A stretch of 38,966 nt of DNA, taken from NCBI GenBank assembly GCA_021201095.1, contig JAJQFO010000205.1:1-38966 (forward strand), read 5' to 3'. How positions within the stretch are numbered: the first letter of the stretch is position 1; each line of letters starts with the position of its first letter. The position numbers and the translations under genes were made by a program. Under the pieces are notes generated by a model. That model saw only the letters and a list, made by a program, of their open reading frames with translations. It made no database searches and was not told the DNA's origin. Below, piece after piece: positions 1 through 8,737 of this stretch. The DNA is from Lachnospiraceae bacterium (GTDB taxonomy: Bacteria > Bacillota > Clostridia > Lachnospirales > Lachnospiraceae).

Positions 1-1249
1 TATTCAGCAGAATGGGGAAGGTGGCCGCATATCCCAGATGCTGCACCGCCCCCTCCGCAGAGGACATCGCGGAATACTCCGTCGCTCCGGGAATGTTGTA
101 ATACCGCGCTTCCTTCGTGCGCTGATTGACCAGGATAAAGCCGACATTCGACTCATCACTTCCTGCCGAAGTAACGCCTGTATAAAGATAAACATCATCA
201 TTCATCGCGATGTAATTGTAGCCATCCGACGTGGTCGTAATCCCCTTCTGCCCCAGCCAGGAGTTGATCCAGCCGTTGACCAGCGTGCCGTGGTAATTGT
301 ACTGCACTACCAGCTGATCCGCCGAGTAAACGCGGTCCACCCAGGTCGGCACTTCTTCATAATAAATACTCTCGCCGGTAATCGCATTCACCAGCACCGC
401 GCCATTTGTATCCGTGCCGCCAAAGAGACCAATCGAACGCACTGTGCGCGAGCACACCCACCAGGGCGTCCCGTCCTCATCAATTTCAAAATTTACATCC
501 CCGAACATCATCGTCGGATAGCGGAAACGCAGCAGCCGATAAAGGTTTCGCCCGAAATGCTCACCGGTCGAATACTTCATGCCCTCGTCCAGCTTGACCA
601 GGCTCGCCTCCTGAGTCACCATGTTGACAACAATATAACCCGGAAGTCCCTCGGAGCGGTTATTAAACCATTTGATGATATTTCCATAAAGCAGCGGTGC
701 CACGCGCACCGGGTTGTTCTGATAATTGATCTGGGAATACTCTTCATCAGAAACCTCAAACTGCGACACCAGACTGGCGTCCGTCGTGCTCAGTGCTCCC
801 AGAGCGCGACTGCCCAGCTGTACACTGGAATCCTTATCCAGCATCGGGATTTTATCATAGGAAATCTCCGCGACTTCTTCCGTAAAGTCACCCGTCTGCA
901 CATCCAGCAGGTCGTAATAAGACTTCGCGTGAAAAATTTCAGACGAATAAATCACTGCCACAGCAGCTGCCAGAATCAGCACCACAATCAACAGTACCGG
1001 TATTTTACACCTCGCCCAGGCCACTCCCTGCGGGAGGGTAATTCCCTGGCGTGTCACACAGATGCCGCTTGTCAGCAGCGTCACCAGGATAAAAAATACA
1101 AGCAGCATCACCAGAAAAAACCAGAATTCCGGCGCTTTGAAATTGATCGCCGGCAGCATAACATAAAAATAGACGGCACCGAAAATCGCGGTAGCCAGCA
1201 AGCGTATTAACAGATTCGCCAGACTGTTTGTCTGCTTCTTAGTGTTCAT
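1..1249 (-). CDS. Membrane protein of unknown function, cut by left edge
   Basis: The frame opens at ATG 1249, six bases after a GGGAG ribosome binding site, and runs off the left edge, leaving about 416 residues visible. Three hydrophobic stretches lie near the N-terminus (about residues 12-33, 42-61 and 84-102). They are followed by a long soluble part rich in Tyr, Asp and Asn that begins after a YSSE motif. The soluble part has a regular beta-like pattern, with phrases such as GYIVVNMVTQEASLV and AVLVNAITGESIYYEE that resemble propeptide/PepSY-like repeats, but I cannot assign a domain. It probably sits in the membrane with the large C-terminal part outside the cell. The opposite-strand frame over the same bases is an antisense shadow. 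Function unknown; the coding call itself is firm because codon choice and the ribosome binding site agree. Confidence 0.8.
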   Translation of the reverse strand, partial: MNTKKQTNSLANLLIRLLATAIFGAVYFYVMLPAINFKAPEFWFFLVMLLVFFILVTLLTSGICVTRQGITLPQGVAWARCKIPVLLIVVLILAAAVAVIYSSEIFHAKSYYDLLDVQTGDFTEEVAEISYDKIPMLDKDSSVQLGSRALGALSTTDASLVSQFEVSDEEYSQINYQNNPVRVAPLLYGNIIKWFNNRSEGLPGYIVVNMVTQEASLVKLDEGMKYSTGEHFGRNLYRLLRFRYPTMMFGDVNFEIDEDGTPWWVCSRTVRSIGLFGGTDTNGAVLVNAITGESIYYEEVPTWVDRVYSADQLVVQYNYHGTLVNGWINSWLGQKGITTTSDGYNYIAMNDDVYLYTGVTSAGSDESNVGFILVNQRTKEARYYNIPGATEYSAMSSAEGAVQHLGYAATFPILLN

Positions 1250-1292
1250 ACATTTCTCCCTTCTGCCTTTGCGGGCAATCCCCTCGCCGGGT

Positions 1293-1475
1293 TTTGCCCC
1301 CAATCTCCGATTGTGGGGCGTGGGCATCCCACGCTTCGCATGGGATCTCTGATTGTGGATGCGGGCATCCTCGTCCTTCGGACGGGATATTTCCCTCGCC
1401 GGGATGGCATCCTCGTCCTTCGGACGGGATATATCCCTCGCCGGGACGGCATCCCACGCTTCGCATGGGATATTT
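1293..1475. repeat. Array of about four 42-bp hairpin units
   Basis: Four hairpins recur at 41-42 bp spacing, with stems at 1326-1346, 1367-1388, 1409-1430 and 1451-1471. The middle two have a 10-bp stem around GTCCTTCGGAC; the outer two have ATCCCA/TGGGAT arms. A further CCCCAATC...GATTGTGGGG inverted repeat at 1297-1319 looks like a diverged member. Between hairpins lies a CCCTCGCCGGGA spacer. A single related unit sits at 33291-33325. The array lies between the cobJ stop and the start of the membrane gene. Short open frames through it are only repeat translations. Confidence 0.85.
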
Positions 1476-1522
1476 CCCATTGCATAGTGATCGAAAGCAG
1501 TCAGATACCGATTCCATAATTC

Positions 1523-2254
1523 TCAGATTCGATACCCTCTCGGCGTCACCATCCGCCCGCCAATCTCTTTTGTCTGCGAATTCCCGATAAAGACCGTCGT
1601 AAACATATTTACCTGTGCCCCGCGCAATTCCTGCAGCGTATACAGCCGAGCCGTCTCGCCCTCGCGCCCGATGTTTTCCACCGTGCCGCAGATGCGCTCC
1701 GGCGACAGCACTTCAAGCAGAATGTCACAGGCCCGCGCCAGATAGTCCGGCCTGCCCTTGCTCGCAGGATTATAAATGCAGATGCAAAAATCCGCCTCTG
1801 CCGCCAGACGCAGACGTTTTTCGATTTTCTCCCAGGGGGTGAGCCGGTCGCTTAAGCTGACCACCGCGAAATCATGCGTCAGCGGTGCCCCCAGCACCGC
1901 GCCGCCGCTCAAAGCAGCTGTCACTCCGGGAATCACTTCCACTTCAACCTCCGGGTAGCCCGCCCCAATCTCCAGCATCAGTCCGCTCATGCCATAGACT
2001 CCCGCATCCCCGCTGCAGACCATAACTACTTTTTTCCCCTTCGATGCCTCCTCAAGGGCCATCTCACAGCGGCGCGCCTCCTGGGTCATCGGCGTAGTCA
2101 GAAATTCCTTACCCGGATACGACTCCCGCAGAAGATTCACATATACGGTATAGCCGATAATCGTGTCACACGCCGCCAGCACCTCCGCGGCTCTCTGACA
2201 CATCAGACCAGTGTCGCCTGGACCCATGCCCGCAACATACAGTTTATTTTTCAC
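1523..2254 (-). CDS. cbiH: Cobalt-factor III / precorrin-3B C17-methyltransferase
   Basis: This tetrapyrrole methylase contracts the corrin ring and methylates C17 with S-adenosylmethionine in cobalamin synthesis (CbiH in the anaerobic route, CobJ in the aerobic one). The N-terminal KLYVAGMGPGDTGL loop, the VVMVCSGDAGVYGMSG segment, the EVIPGVTAALSGGAVLGAP stretch and the NPASKGRP motif are typical of the family. I place the start at GTG 2254 because AGAGG lies seven bases upstream and the protein then begins at the usual position. An in-frame ATG at 2365 would add 37 residues with no family match and has no clear ribosome binding site. The cbiG gene lies just upstream on the same strand, so the two are probably co-transcribed. 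The other corrin genes are not in the window. The pairing with cbiG favours the anaerobic route. Confidence 0.9.
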   Translation of the reverse strand: MKNKLYVAGMGPGDTGLMCQRAAEVLAACDTIIGYTVYVNLLRESYPGKEFLTTPMTQEARRCEMALEEASKGKKVVMVCSGDAGVYGMSGLMLEIGAGYPEVEVEVIPGVTAALSGGAVLGAPLTHDFAVVSLSDRLTPWEKIEKRLRLAAEADFCICIYNPASKGRPDYLARACDILLEVLSPERICGTVENIGREGETARLYTLQELRGAQVNMFTTVFIGNSQTKEIGGRMVTPRGYRI

Positions 2255-2411
2255 ACAGAAACCTCTCTTTCCTTCCGAATCTCGTAGTAATTCTGCTACA
2301 TCTTCCCATTTATCGCCAGTTATCGAGTCAGCAAAAAAGGATTTACATCGTTTTGAATTTTCCATACAGGAATTGTAGCACGTACGTTCTGTTTTAGCAA
2401 TTGCAATTTGC

Positions 2412-3596
2412 TCAGAAGCGCACTTGCCAGTGCTGCTCCGCTATTGCAACCGTCACGCCGTTTTCCGCCTGCTTAGGCAGAACCAGCCGACCGTCCTCTT
2501 TTGCCATGCACAGGGCAGCACGTTCGCAGACATTATCCACACCTGTCACTTCACTTACAAAGGCAGAAGAAGAAACGGCACCCTTAATGGCGGCAAGTGT
2601 TCTGGCCGGATAAGTTTCAAAGGGCATACCATGCTTTTTGCAGAAATCCACCAGCCCAGGCTCTTCATTTTTCAGATCAATGGATGCCACACCGACAATA
2701 TCTTCATACGTAAGACCCAATTTAGCAAGAGACTGATCGGCCAGTAGCTCAATCTCCTGATCCGTCTTTCCCCTGCGGCAGCCAATGCCGAGAACATAGG
2801 CTTTTGGACAAAGTGTTAGAACGTTTTGAGTCTCGAACATAATACTATGCCTAAGACTACGGGATGGGAGCCCGATATGGATCGCAGAATTTCCTGTTTT
2901 TTCCGTAATAACAGACTCACCTTTGTCTTCCGATATTATCCCGCTAACGTTTTCAGAATGAACGTCCCCAGGATGCAACTCTTCTCTTCTTTCACTTCTG
3001 TCTGCGGTCCGACAAGCGTTACATAAATTACCAAATTCCGCATCTTCCTGCGCGTATAGAACCAGTTCCGGCGGGATATTCCCCTCGATCTCTCCCTCGC
3101 AGTAAATGCCCACCTTTTCCCCGCGCAAAATCGCGGCAGAAACCTCTTTGGCAGCCTTCATGCTGCCAATCCGCAAGCCATTATCTTTCGCAAAAACATC
3201 CACCGCAAATTTGCCGTTCACATCGGTCGCGGTCGTAATCACAGGGGTCGCCCCCAGGACCTCGGCTGCCCGGAGTGCCAGACGATTGGCTCCGCCAATG
3301 TGTCCCGACAAAAGGGAAATTACAAAATGTCCCGCTTCGTCGATCACCAGCACCGCCGGGTCTGTCGTCTTACTCTTTAAAAAGGGCGCGACTGACCGCA
3401 CCGCGATGCCGCACGCCCCCACAAAAATAATTCCGTCTGCGCCGGATGCAAAGAGGCTGCCGCACCAGGCGCGAAGGCCCGTTTCATAACGCGCGATCTC
3501 ATAATCTTCTTCAAAAGCTGCCGCCAGCTTATCTGCCACTGATTTGCCCCGGACGGTAAAGGAAGCAATTCCCAGTTTTTTCACTCCACTGCTCAT
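2412..3596 (-). CDS. cbiG: Cobalt-precorrin-5A hydrolase CbiG
   Basis: CbiG opens the delta-lactone of cobalt-precorrin-5A and releases acetaldehyde, a step specific to anaerobic cobalamin synthesis. The N-terminal domain shows the GIIFVGACGIAVRSVAPFL and LLSGHIGGANRLA stretches of the family. The C-terminal domain shows VLGIGCRRGK and the ASIDLKNEEPGL motif. The ATG at 3596 has GGAG four bases upstream. At 394 residues it is longer than I expect for CbiG, because the linker between the two halves (about residues 185-265) is an unusually long, hydrophilic Glu/Ser/Arg-rich stretch without family motifs. The gene is followed by cbiH after about 160 bases that include a possible untranslated spacer. 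Confidence 0.93.
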   Translation of the reverse strand: MSSGVKKLGIASFTVRGKSVADKLAAAFEEDYEIARYETGLRAWCGSLFASGADGIIFVGACGIAVRSVAPFLKSKTTDPAVLVIDEAGHFVISLLSGHIGGANRLALRAAEVLGATPVITTATDVNGKFAVDVFAKDNGLRIGSMKAAKEVSAAILRGEKVGIYCEGEIEGNIPPELVLYAQEDAEFGNLCNACRTADRSERREELHPGDVHSENVSGIISEDKGESVITEKTGNSAIHIGLPSRSLRHSIMFETQNVLTLCPKAYVLGIGCRRGKTDQEIELLADQSLAKLGLTYEDIVGVASIDLKNEEPGLVDFCKKHGMPFETYPARTLAAIKGAVSSSAFVSEVTGVDNVCERAALCMAKEDGRLVLPKQAENGVTVAIAEQHWQVRF

Positions 3597-3671
3597 CTTT
3601 CTCCTGTAAAATCAATTACCCACAGTCTATGCACCGCACTTATCATAAAAACGCTGCGATTAACCCAGGCT

Positions 3672-4739
3672 CTAATGCTTCTTATTCAGGAACTGGCACA
3701 GCCGGAACAGGCTCTGCTGCTCATCCGGAGTCAGCTCTCTCTCATCCGGCAAGGTCTCAACAAGAGGCTCCTCCCAGGGTCTGGGGGACTGGACGGCGGC
3801 TTTCAGGGAAAGAGGGATCGTATAGGTCGGCTCCGGCGTGTAGTGATCCCACCAGTATTGAAGGGACTGGGCCACCCTGTTGGCAGAGCGTTCCGCGCAG
3901 ACGCCCATGAGCATGCCCGGAAGGTAATATTCTTCCTCTTCTTCCGTGTCAAAAATATCTGCAAGCCAGGAAGGGAGAGTACTTTTTTGCTCTTTCCCGG
4001 AAAAATACTGGCAGATAGCATACTGCTCGCCGATGCACTGCACAGCACAGCCCAGGCGGTGGGGATCGGCGGGGACGAGCAGGATCAGCAGCTCGTTCGC
4101 ACCATTCGCGACAAACTCAAAGCGTGCCAGGCCGTCCAGCTGGCGGTAAAGCCGGATCAGCGGACGCATCTGGCGCAGGCTGGCAAGCACCTCGCCAAAG
4201 TTCTGAAAATAGACGCCCGTCTGGAAAAAATCTGCGAGGGCTGTCAGATACTGTGCCTCCGCCTCCCCTGTTTCCATATATTCAAAATATTTTTGCAGAT
4301 CTCGGTCTTCGTCCCACTGCTTCGCCTGGTAATCGAAGATGCGGACCCTGCCGTCCGTGATGGCAAGAAGCGTGGCATTCATCAGATACTTACATTTCTC
4401 CTCTTCCTCACTTTCCTGTGCATGCAGGTTCAGGATCAGGCGGTATTCGTTCTCATCATCCGCAGAACGAAAGGTGAAATTTTTCTGATAATTGCTCAGC
4501 CAGGCGTCCGCGTCCAGAAGGAGGGACTGCAAATCGGCAGTGTCCATCCGAAATTCCATCTGGGGAAGCATGGCTTCTTTCAGGCATTCCTTCGCGTTTT
4601 TCTCGAGGAAACCCAGCAATTCCTCAAAGAGGCTCTGCTGCTCCGTACAGGCGTTTGTCTGCGCCTCTGTCATCTCTCTGGCAGTCGCCGCCATGGACGC
4701 CACTCTGGCATTCAGCGGAAATGCAATGGTCTTGGCCAT
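3672..4739 (-). CDS. Uncharacterised acidic cytosolic protein
   Basis: I do not recognise this 355-residue protein. It starts MAKTIAFPLNARV at ATG 4739, nine bases after AAGGAGGAG; an upstream in-frame ATG at 4784 would put that ribosome binding site inside the coding region. There is no signal peptide or membrane segment. The N-terminal third is helical and Glu/Gln-rich. The middle contains a run of acidic residues (EESEEEEK) and several Tyr/Phe-rich short motifs. The C-terminus ends in a basic NKKH. It lies between cbiG and an isomerase gene and is probably independent, since an inverted repeat precedes it. A long open frame on the opposite strand across this gene and the next one is rejected as a shadow because it has no ribosome binding site and a basic, low-information translation. 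Confidence 0.75.
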   Translation of the reverse strand: MAKTIAFPLNARVASMAATAREMTEAQTNACTEQQSLFEELLGFLEKNAKECLKEAMLPQMEFRMDTADLQSLLLDADAWLSNYQKNFTFRSADDENEYRLILNLHAQESEEEEKCKYLMNATLLAITDGRVRIFDYQAKQWDEDRDLQKYFEYMETGEAEAQYLTALADFFQTGVYFQNFGEVLASLRQMRPLIRLYRQLDGLARFEFVANGANELLILLVPADPHRLGCAVQCIGEQYAICQYFSGKEQKSTLPSWLADIFDTEEEEEYYLPGMLMGVCAERSANRVAQSLQYWWDHYTPEPTYTIPLSLKAAVQSPRPWEEPLVETLPDERELTPDEQQSLFRLCQFLNKKH

Positions 4740-4766
4740 AATATGATACTCCTCCTTCGCGGTCAG

Positions 4767-4790
4767 GAAGGTGTTAGAAAGCACACCTTC
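4767..4790 (-). promoter_or_regulatory. Perfect hairpin just before the ribosome binding site
   Basis: GAAGGTGT and ACACCTTC form a perfect 8-bp stem around an 8-base loop, in the 5' leader of the acidic protein gene and about ten bases upstream of its AAGGAGGAG. It could act on translation or transcript stability. No T-run follows, so it is not a simple terminator. Confidence 0.5.
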
Positions 4791-4848
4791 ACGGTTTCTC
4801 AGTTTCTTATTGCTTTTTTACACCCCAATGCTCGTATTGCATGTGTAT

Positions 4849-4915
4849 CGGGCGCACATCGAATACGTATGCCAAGGAAATTCATCCGTATACGCATCTA
4901 TCGTCCGTACGCCCG
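4849..4915. repeat. Imperfect long inverted repeat
   Basis: CGGGCG at 4849-4854 pairs with CGCCCG at 4910-4915, and further partial pairing continues inwards (ATCGA and ATACGTATG against GCGTATAC and ATAGATGC). It lies between the isomerase stop and the next gene on the minus strand. It could be a degenerate terminator or a repeat element; there is no U-tract. Confidence 0.4.
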
Positions 4916-4964
4916 AAGTATTTCTATATCAATTTTCTTTATGCACAAAGCTCTTTTCCTGTCA

Positions 4965-5606
4965 TCACAGTCCAAGGATTTCCTTCACCACTGCAGCAAT
5001 CTTCTCGTCCTGGCAGTTCGCGAAGAAATATTCCTGAAATTTCTCGCCGCTAAGAGCGCCCTTTACCAGCTCCTGGTCAAGCTCCTTCAGAATGTCGGTC
5101 AGCGGGCGGTAAGTCACAGTCTTGACCTGATCGAGAATCTTTTTATTGCGCTGCTCCGGCACTGCGCGCTCCCGCGGATAGCCCTGTCCGCTCTCCTCAG
5201 CAAAAAGCTTTTCAAAGATGTACTCCAGGTTCAGGTCGCCGCCCCAGCCGAAGCCCTTTGCAAAGGGGATCGCGATCGCGTTGCCGTCGTTAATCTGGGC
5301 AAAGGTGTAAGCGTCCAGCGCGTCCTCGACATGTCCGCAGATCACGCCCGGGAAGGTATTGCACGCGAGCATCGCGCCCTCGCCTGTGCCGCACCCCGTG
5401 ATCACATAATCCGCTGCCTTTGCATTCAGAAGCACCGCCGCGAGAATGCCGATCTGCACATAGGTCAGCTGGCATTCATCCTCTGCTGTATACATCCCGT
5501 AATTGTACACAGTGTGTCCCATCGGCTCTACCACCTTTTTCAGGGAATTGCAAATCATCGCGTTCTTGGCGCCCTGGCTGTTTTCGTTAATTAATGCAAT
5601 TTTCAT
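4965..5606 (-). CDS. RpiB/LacA/LacB family sugar-phosphate isomerase
   Basis: Members of this family interconvert aldose and ketose phosphates such as ribose 5-phosphate and ribulose 5-phosphate, or galactose 6-phosphate and tagatose 6-phosphate. The TGCGTGEGAMLACN motif around residue 80, with its conserved Cys and Gly-rich loop, and the N-terminal MKIALINENSQGAKN strand-loop support the family. The HTVYNYGMYTAED segment fits the substrate-side loop. The protein has 213 residues, longer than a classic RpiB of about 150, with an additional C-terminal helical part; this is a known longer subgroup, so the exact substrate is uncertain. GGAGAAGAAG precedes the ATG. A PfkB-type sugar kinase and a glycerol kinase lie elsewhere in the window but not adjacent, so context does not settle the sugar. 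Confidence 0.82.
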   Translation of the reverse strand: MKIALINENSQGAKNAMICNSLKKVVEPMGHTVYNYGMYTAEDECQLTYVQIGILAAVLLNAKAADYVITGCGTGEGAMLACNTFPGVICGHVEDALDAYTFAQINDGNAIAIPFAKGFGWGGDLNLEYIFEKLFAEESGQGYPRERAVPEQRNKKILDQVKTVTYRPLTDILKELDQELVKGALSGEKFQEYFFANCQDEKIAAVVKEILGL

Positions 5607-5707
5607 GTTCTTCTTCTCCTCTTCCTTTACTCCCGAAACAGCTTGATTGCTCCGGAATATTTCTTTGTATGTCCGTCTTAAGCACGCATCTGTTTTTAAT
5701 GGAAAAA

Positions 5708-5760
5708 CCAGGAATCCTCCTGTCTGAAAATCTGTACGATTTTCCGCTCAGGAAACCTGG
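5708..5760. other. Nested 53-bp inverted repeat upstream of the isomerase gene
   Basis: GAAAATC (5726-5732) and GATTTTC (5738-5744) enclose TGTAC. Outer arms TCCT/AGGA and CCAGG/CCTGG close the structure. On the minus strand it is followed by TTTTTCC, so it could terminate or attenuate transcription entering the isomerase gene about 100 bases later. Together with the terminator at 5774-5821 it accounts for much of the 385-bp gap; I saw no gene in the remainder (5822-5991). Confidence 0.5.
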
Positions 5761-5773
5761 AGTTTTACCAGTC

Positions 5774-5821
5774 AAAAAAAGATACACGAGGGATGGCAAA
5801 AAGCCTTTCCTCCCACGTGTA
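5774..5821 (-). terminator. Rho-independent terminator of the LRR gene
   Basis: On the minus strand a stem TACACG/CGTGTA with inner GGGA and GGC pairs around an AAAAA-type loop is followed directly by TCTTTTTTT. It lies about 170 bases after the LRR gene stop. Confidence 0.75.
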
Positions 5822-5991
5822 CCATTCTATTACAATCCGGTTTTTCTTGCAATCCTTTTTCTTATGCGAAAAGCTTTTTTAAGGACAGCCTATGTTACTT
5901 GTTCTCTCCGCGCTCCGCAGCGAGTGCATGGCATGCGGCTTGCAGCAAGACCCTTCATTGCCGCATCCGTCCTTTTCTCAATGTGTAAAAA

Positions 5992-8355
5992 TTACTCCGC
6001 GTCTTCTTCCACGGTAATATCCGCGGACGTCAGATTTTCATTGCCGGAGCCAGTCGAGACTTCCTCCCACTCGTCCTGTGTCCCCACATAATTAACATCC
6101 GTCAAAGCATCGCAGCCGGAAAACGCATACATCCCGATGCTTTCCACGCTGTCGGGCAGCGTGATATCTGTCAGGCCGGCACAGTTTAAAAACGTATAAT
6201 TGCCAATCGCACTCACGCCGTCCGGAATCGTAATCTCTGTGAGAGCCGCGCAGCCGCCGAACGCCTCTCTGCCAATGGCCGTCAGGCTGTCCGGCAGTGT
6301 GATTCCGGTCAAGGACGCGCAGCCGGAAAATGCCTTATCACCGATACTCGTCAGGGTATCCGGAAGCGTCACGCTCGTAAGACTGCTGCAATTTTCAAAA
6401 GTATAGTTGCCAAGCTTCGTCACACCATCCGGCAGCTCGATGGCGGTCAGACCCGTGCAGCCGGAAAACGCACTATCTCCGATGCTCGTCACACCTGACG
6501 GAATCTCAACACTCTTTAACGACGTACAGCCCGAAAACATACTGCCGCCGATCGTGGCGACACTCTCTGTCCAGACGACGCTGATCAGACTTTCACAGCT
6601 GCCGAACGCACTGTTTCCCACATTCGTCACGGTATCCGGAATCGTCAGCTCCGTAAGGCTTATGCAGCCGGAGAACGCATATTTCCCGATGTCCGTAATG
6701 CTCTCCGAAAACGTAATTTCCGTCAGGGCCGTACACTTGCAGAATGCATAATCGCCGATGATGACCAGGCCGTCGGCAAAGGTAAGCTCCGTCAATGCGG
6801 TGCAGGAATCAAACGCATTTTTTCCGATGCTGGTCAGGCTTCCCGGGAAGGTAATCTCCGTCAGCGCGGTGCAGTCTTCAAATGCATTGCCGCCAATGCT
6901 GACGACTCCCTCGGGGATATTCAGCTCAGAGAGCGCCGTACAGCCGGAAAACGCATAGATCCCGATGCTGCTGACGCTCTCTGAGATCGTCACACTTGCA
7001 AGAGAAACACAGTCCCGAAACGTGCTGCTGCTGATCGTAGTCACCCCGTCCGGGATCGCAATCGCGCTCAAAGAAGCGCAGTCCGCAAAGGCATACATGC
7101 CAATCTCCGTCAAGCCGGAGCCAAACGAGACACTGCTCAGACTCCCGCAATCCGAGAACGCATACGTGCCGATGCTCGTCACACTGTCCGGAATCGCAAT
7201 GCTTTCCAGCGCATCACATGAGGAAAATGTGTAGTCACTGATCTCCGTGATGCCTCCGGAGAGCGTCACATCCGCGAGGCTTTCACAGGACGCAAACGCA
7301 TAATCCCCAATCTCCGTCACCGTCTCAGGAACGGAAATGCTGCTCAGCGCAGAACAATTATAAAACGTATAGGATCCGATTTCGGTCACCGTCTCTGCAA
7401 TCGCAAACTCCTCCAGGCTGACGCAGCCGTAAAACAACGAATCCCCCAGATTCGTCACGCCCTCCGGCAAGCTGGCTGATACGAGGGCAGAACACCCGTA
7501 AAACACAGAATCCCCGACGCTTGTGACACTTTCCGGCAAAGCAATTTCTGTCAGAGAGGAACAGCCGTAAAAAGCGTAATCCCCCACATCCGTCACGCCC
7601 TCCGGCAGGGAAATCTCCGTCAGAGACGAGCACTCGTAAAATGTATACGCCTCCACACTCGTCACACCCGCAGGCAAAGCAATCTCTGCCAGAGAGGAGC
7701 AGCCATAAAATGCGTATTCGCCGATCTCCGTCAGGGAGTCCGTCCCCAGAAAGCTGATACTGGTCAGGTTTTCACAATCATAAAAAGCGTAAGCCCCGAT
7801 ACTGCTTACATTCGCACCAACCGTGACTGTGACCACGCTGTCGCAGTTCTCATACCACGGGACCTCCTCTTCATCCGAAAACTCCGTCATTGCGCCCGTG
7901 CCGCTGATCGTCAGCGAGCCGTCATTATAAAGCTCCCATGAGAGGTCATCCCCACAGGTACCGCTATCCAACAGCGTCAGCACAAATTCCGTCTCGGTTT
8001 CCGTCTCTGTCTCCGTTTCATAGACCAGCTCGTCCTCTTCATCAGAGGAATCTCCCCAGTCTCCGAAGCTGCCGAAGTCCATACCGCCGCCCGAAAAACT
8101 ACTGTTCCCGCCGCCGGAAAAGCCTCCGCCGCCCATGCCGCCAAAGTCCATGCCGCCGCCCATATCACTCGCCCCTGCTGCTGTCGGCAAAGCGAGCACT
8201 ACCGCCGCTGACAGTAAAGCACATTTGCAAAGTCCCCGCCAAGTGCGGAGCTTTCCTTTGCTGCGAGCGTTACCCGCCTTTGTATCATTGTCTCTGCGTT
8301 GGATGCAGCCTTCCACCATGAAATTTTTCCCGTTTCGGGCACAGCCTGCTGCCAT
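5992..8355 (-). CDS. BspA-like leucine-rich repeat surface protein
   Basis: This 787-residue secreted protein carries about 25 tandem LRR_5 (BspA/Treponema-type) repeats of some 23 residues, each with a phrase like IGDYAFYGCSSLTEI, covering about residue 160 to the end. I chose ATG 8355 because GGAGGAG lies five bases upstream; the frame stays open to 8706 without another convincing start. The N-terminus has a long charged region, then a hydrophobic segment at about 43-60 ending TAAGASD (signal peptide). A Gly/Met/Phe-rich stretch and an ETETETETETE linker at about 112-123 follow. No LPxTG or repeat anchor is visible, so it is either released or held by other means. Such repeats usually mediate binding to host or bacterial surfaces; the ligand here is unknown. 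Confidence 0.9.
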   Translation of the reverse strand: MAAGCARNGKNFMVEGCIQRRDNDTKAGNARSKGKLRTWRGLCKCALLSAAVVLALPTAAGASDMGGGMDFGGMGGGGFSGGGNSSFSGGGMDFGSFGDWGDSSDEEDELVYETETETETETEFVLTLLDSGTCGDDLSWELYNDGSLTISGTGAMTEFSDEEEVPWYENCDSVVTVTVGANVSSIGAYAFYDCENLTSISFLGTDSLTEIGEYAFYGCSSLAEIALPAGVTSVEAYTFYECSSLTEISLPEGVTDVGDYAFYGCSSLTEIALPESVTSVGDSVFYGCSALVSASLPEGVTNLGDSLFYGCVSLEEFAIAETVTEIGSYTFYNCSALSSISVPETVTEIGDYAFASCESLADVTLSGGITEISDYTFSSCDALESIAIPDSVTSIGTYAFSDCGSLSSVSFGSGLTEIGMYAFADCASLSAIAIPDGVTTISSSTFRDCVSLASVTISESVSSIGIYAFSGCTALSELNIPEGVVSIGGNAFEDCTALTEITFPGSLTSIGKNAFDSCTALTELTFADGLVIIGDYAFCKCTALTEITFSESITDIGKYAFSGCISLTELTIPDTVTNVGNSAFGSCESLISVVWTESVATIGGSMFSGCTSLKSVEIPSGVTSIGDSAFSGCTGLTAIELPDGVTKLGNYTFENCSSLTSVTLPDTLTSIGDKAFSGCASLTGITLPDSLTAIGREAFGGCAALTEITIPDGVSAIGNYTFLNCAGLTDITLPDSVESIGMYAFSGCDALTDVNYVGTQDEWEEVSTGSGNENLTSADITVEEDAE

Positions 8356-8588
8356 TAATTCTCCTCCGTTTCGTGTCCGATCCATCACCGCAGGAACAAA
8401 TCTATTTTTTTCGTTCTTCATCTTCAAATTCCGCCTTTTCCATTTATGCTTCGTCCAATATACCGTTAAAATATGGAAAGAGTGTGTTTTATCAGGCATC
8501 GCCAATAAAAATTTTCCGTTTTTCCGCCTCCCGCCTGCGCCTCTTATCAAAAAACAAAGCATGGGTGCGCAAGGCCCTGACTTAACAG

Positions 8589-8626
8589 CAAAAAGAGCCC
8601 GGATGCAATACCTTCCGGACTCTTTA
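8589..8626 (-). terminator. Terminator after the M20 peptidase gene
   Basis: On the minus strand AAAGAGTCCGGA pairs with TCCGGGCTCTTT around a short loop and is followed by a T5 run. It lies about 110 bases past the peptidase stop and before the LRR gene. Confidence 0.7.
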
Positions 8627-8692
8627 TATGATGCATAACTGGGCAGGAATTTTACGGCTGAAGCTGCACTCTGCCCGCACAGACGGATAGGG

Positions 8693-8713
8693 GGGAAACG
8701 TTCCACTATCCGT
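8693..8713. other. Perfect 8-bp inverted repeat
   Basis: ACGGATAG (8693-8700) and CTATCCGT (8706-8713) are perfect arms around GGGGG-rich bases 3' of the peptidase stop. On the plus strand it is followed by TTTTCT. It could help end transcription; no gene starts here. The rest of the 382-bp gap between the LRR start and the peptidase stop holds only the neighbouring terminator and presumably the LRR promoter, which I could not place. Confidence 0.45.
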
Positions 8714-8737
8714 TTTCTCCCTTATTCGATCAGTATT

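Noticed and set aside
38-1210. Plus-strand open frame over the left edge
   Set aside because: The minus strand here has a clear membrane protein with a ribosome binding site and normal codon use; the plus frame is its shadow.
1239-1590. Short open frames through the hairpin array
   Set aside because: They only reflect the 42-bp period, have no ribosome binding sites and overlap each other on both strands.
3675-5594. Large plus-strand open frame of 639 codons
   Set aside because: It runs antisense across two well-supported minus-strand genes and the gap between them, has no ribosome binding site, and its translation is basic and matches nothing.
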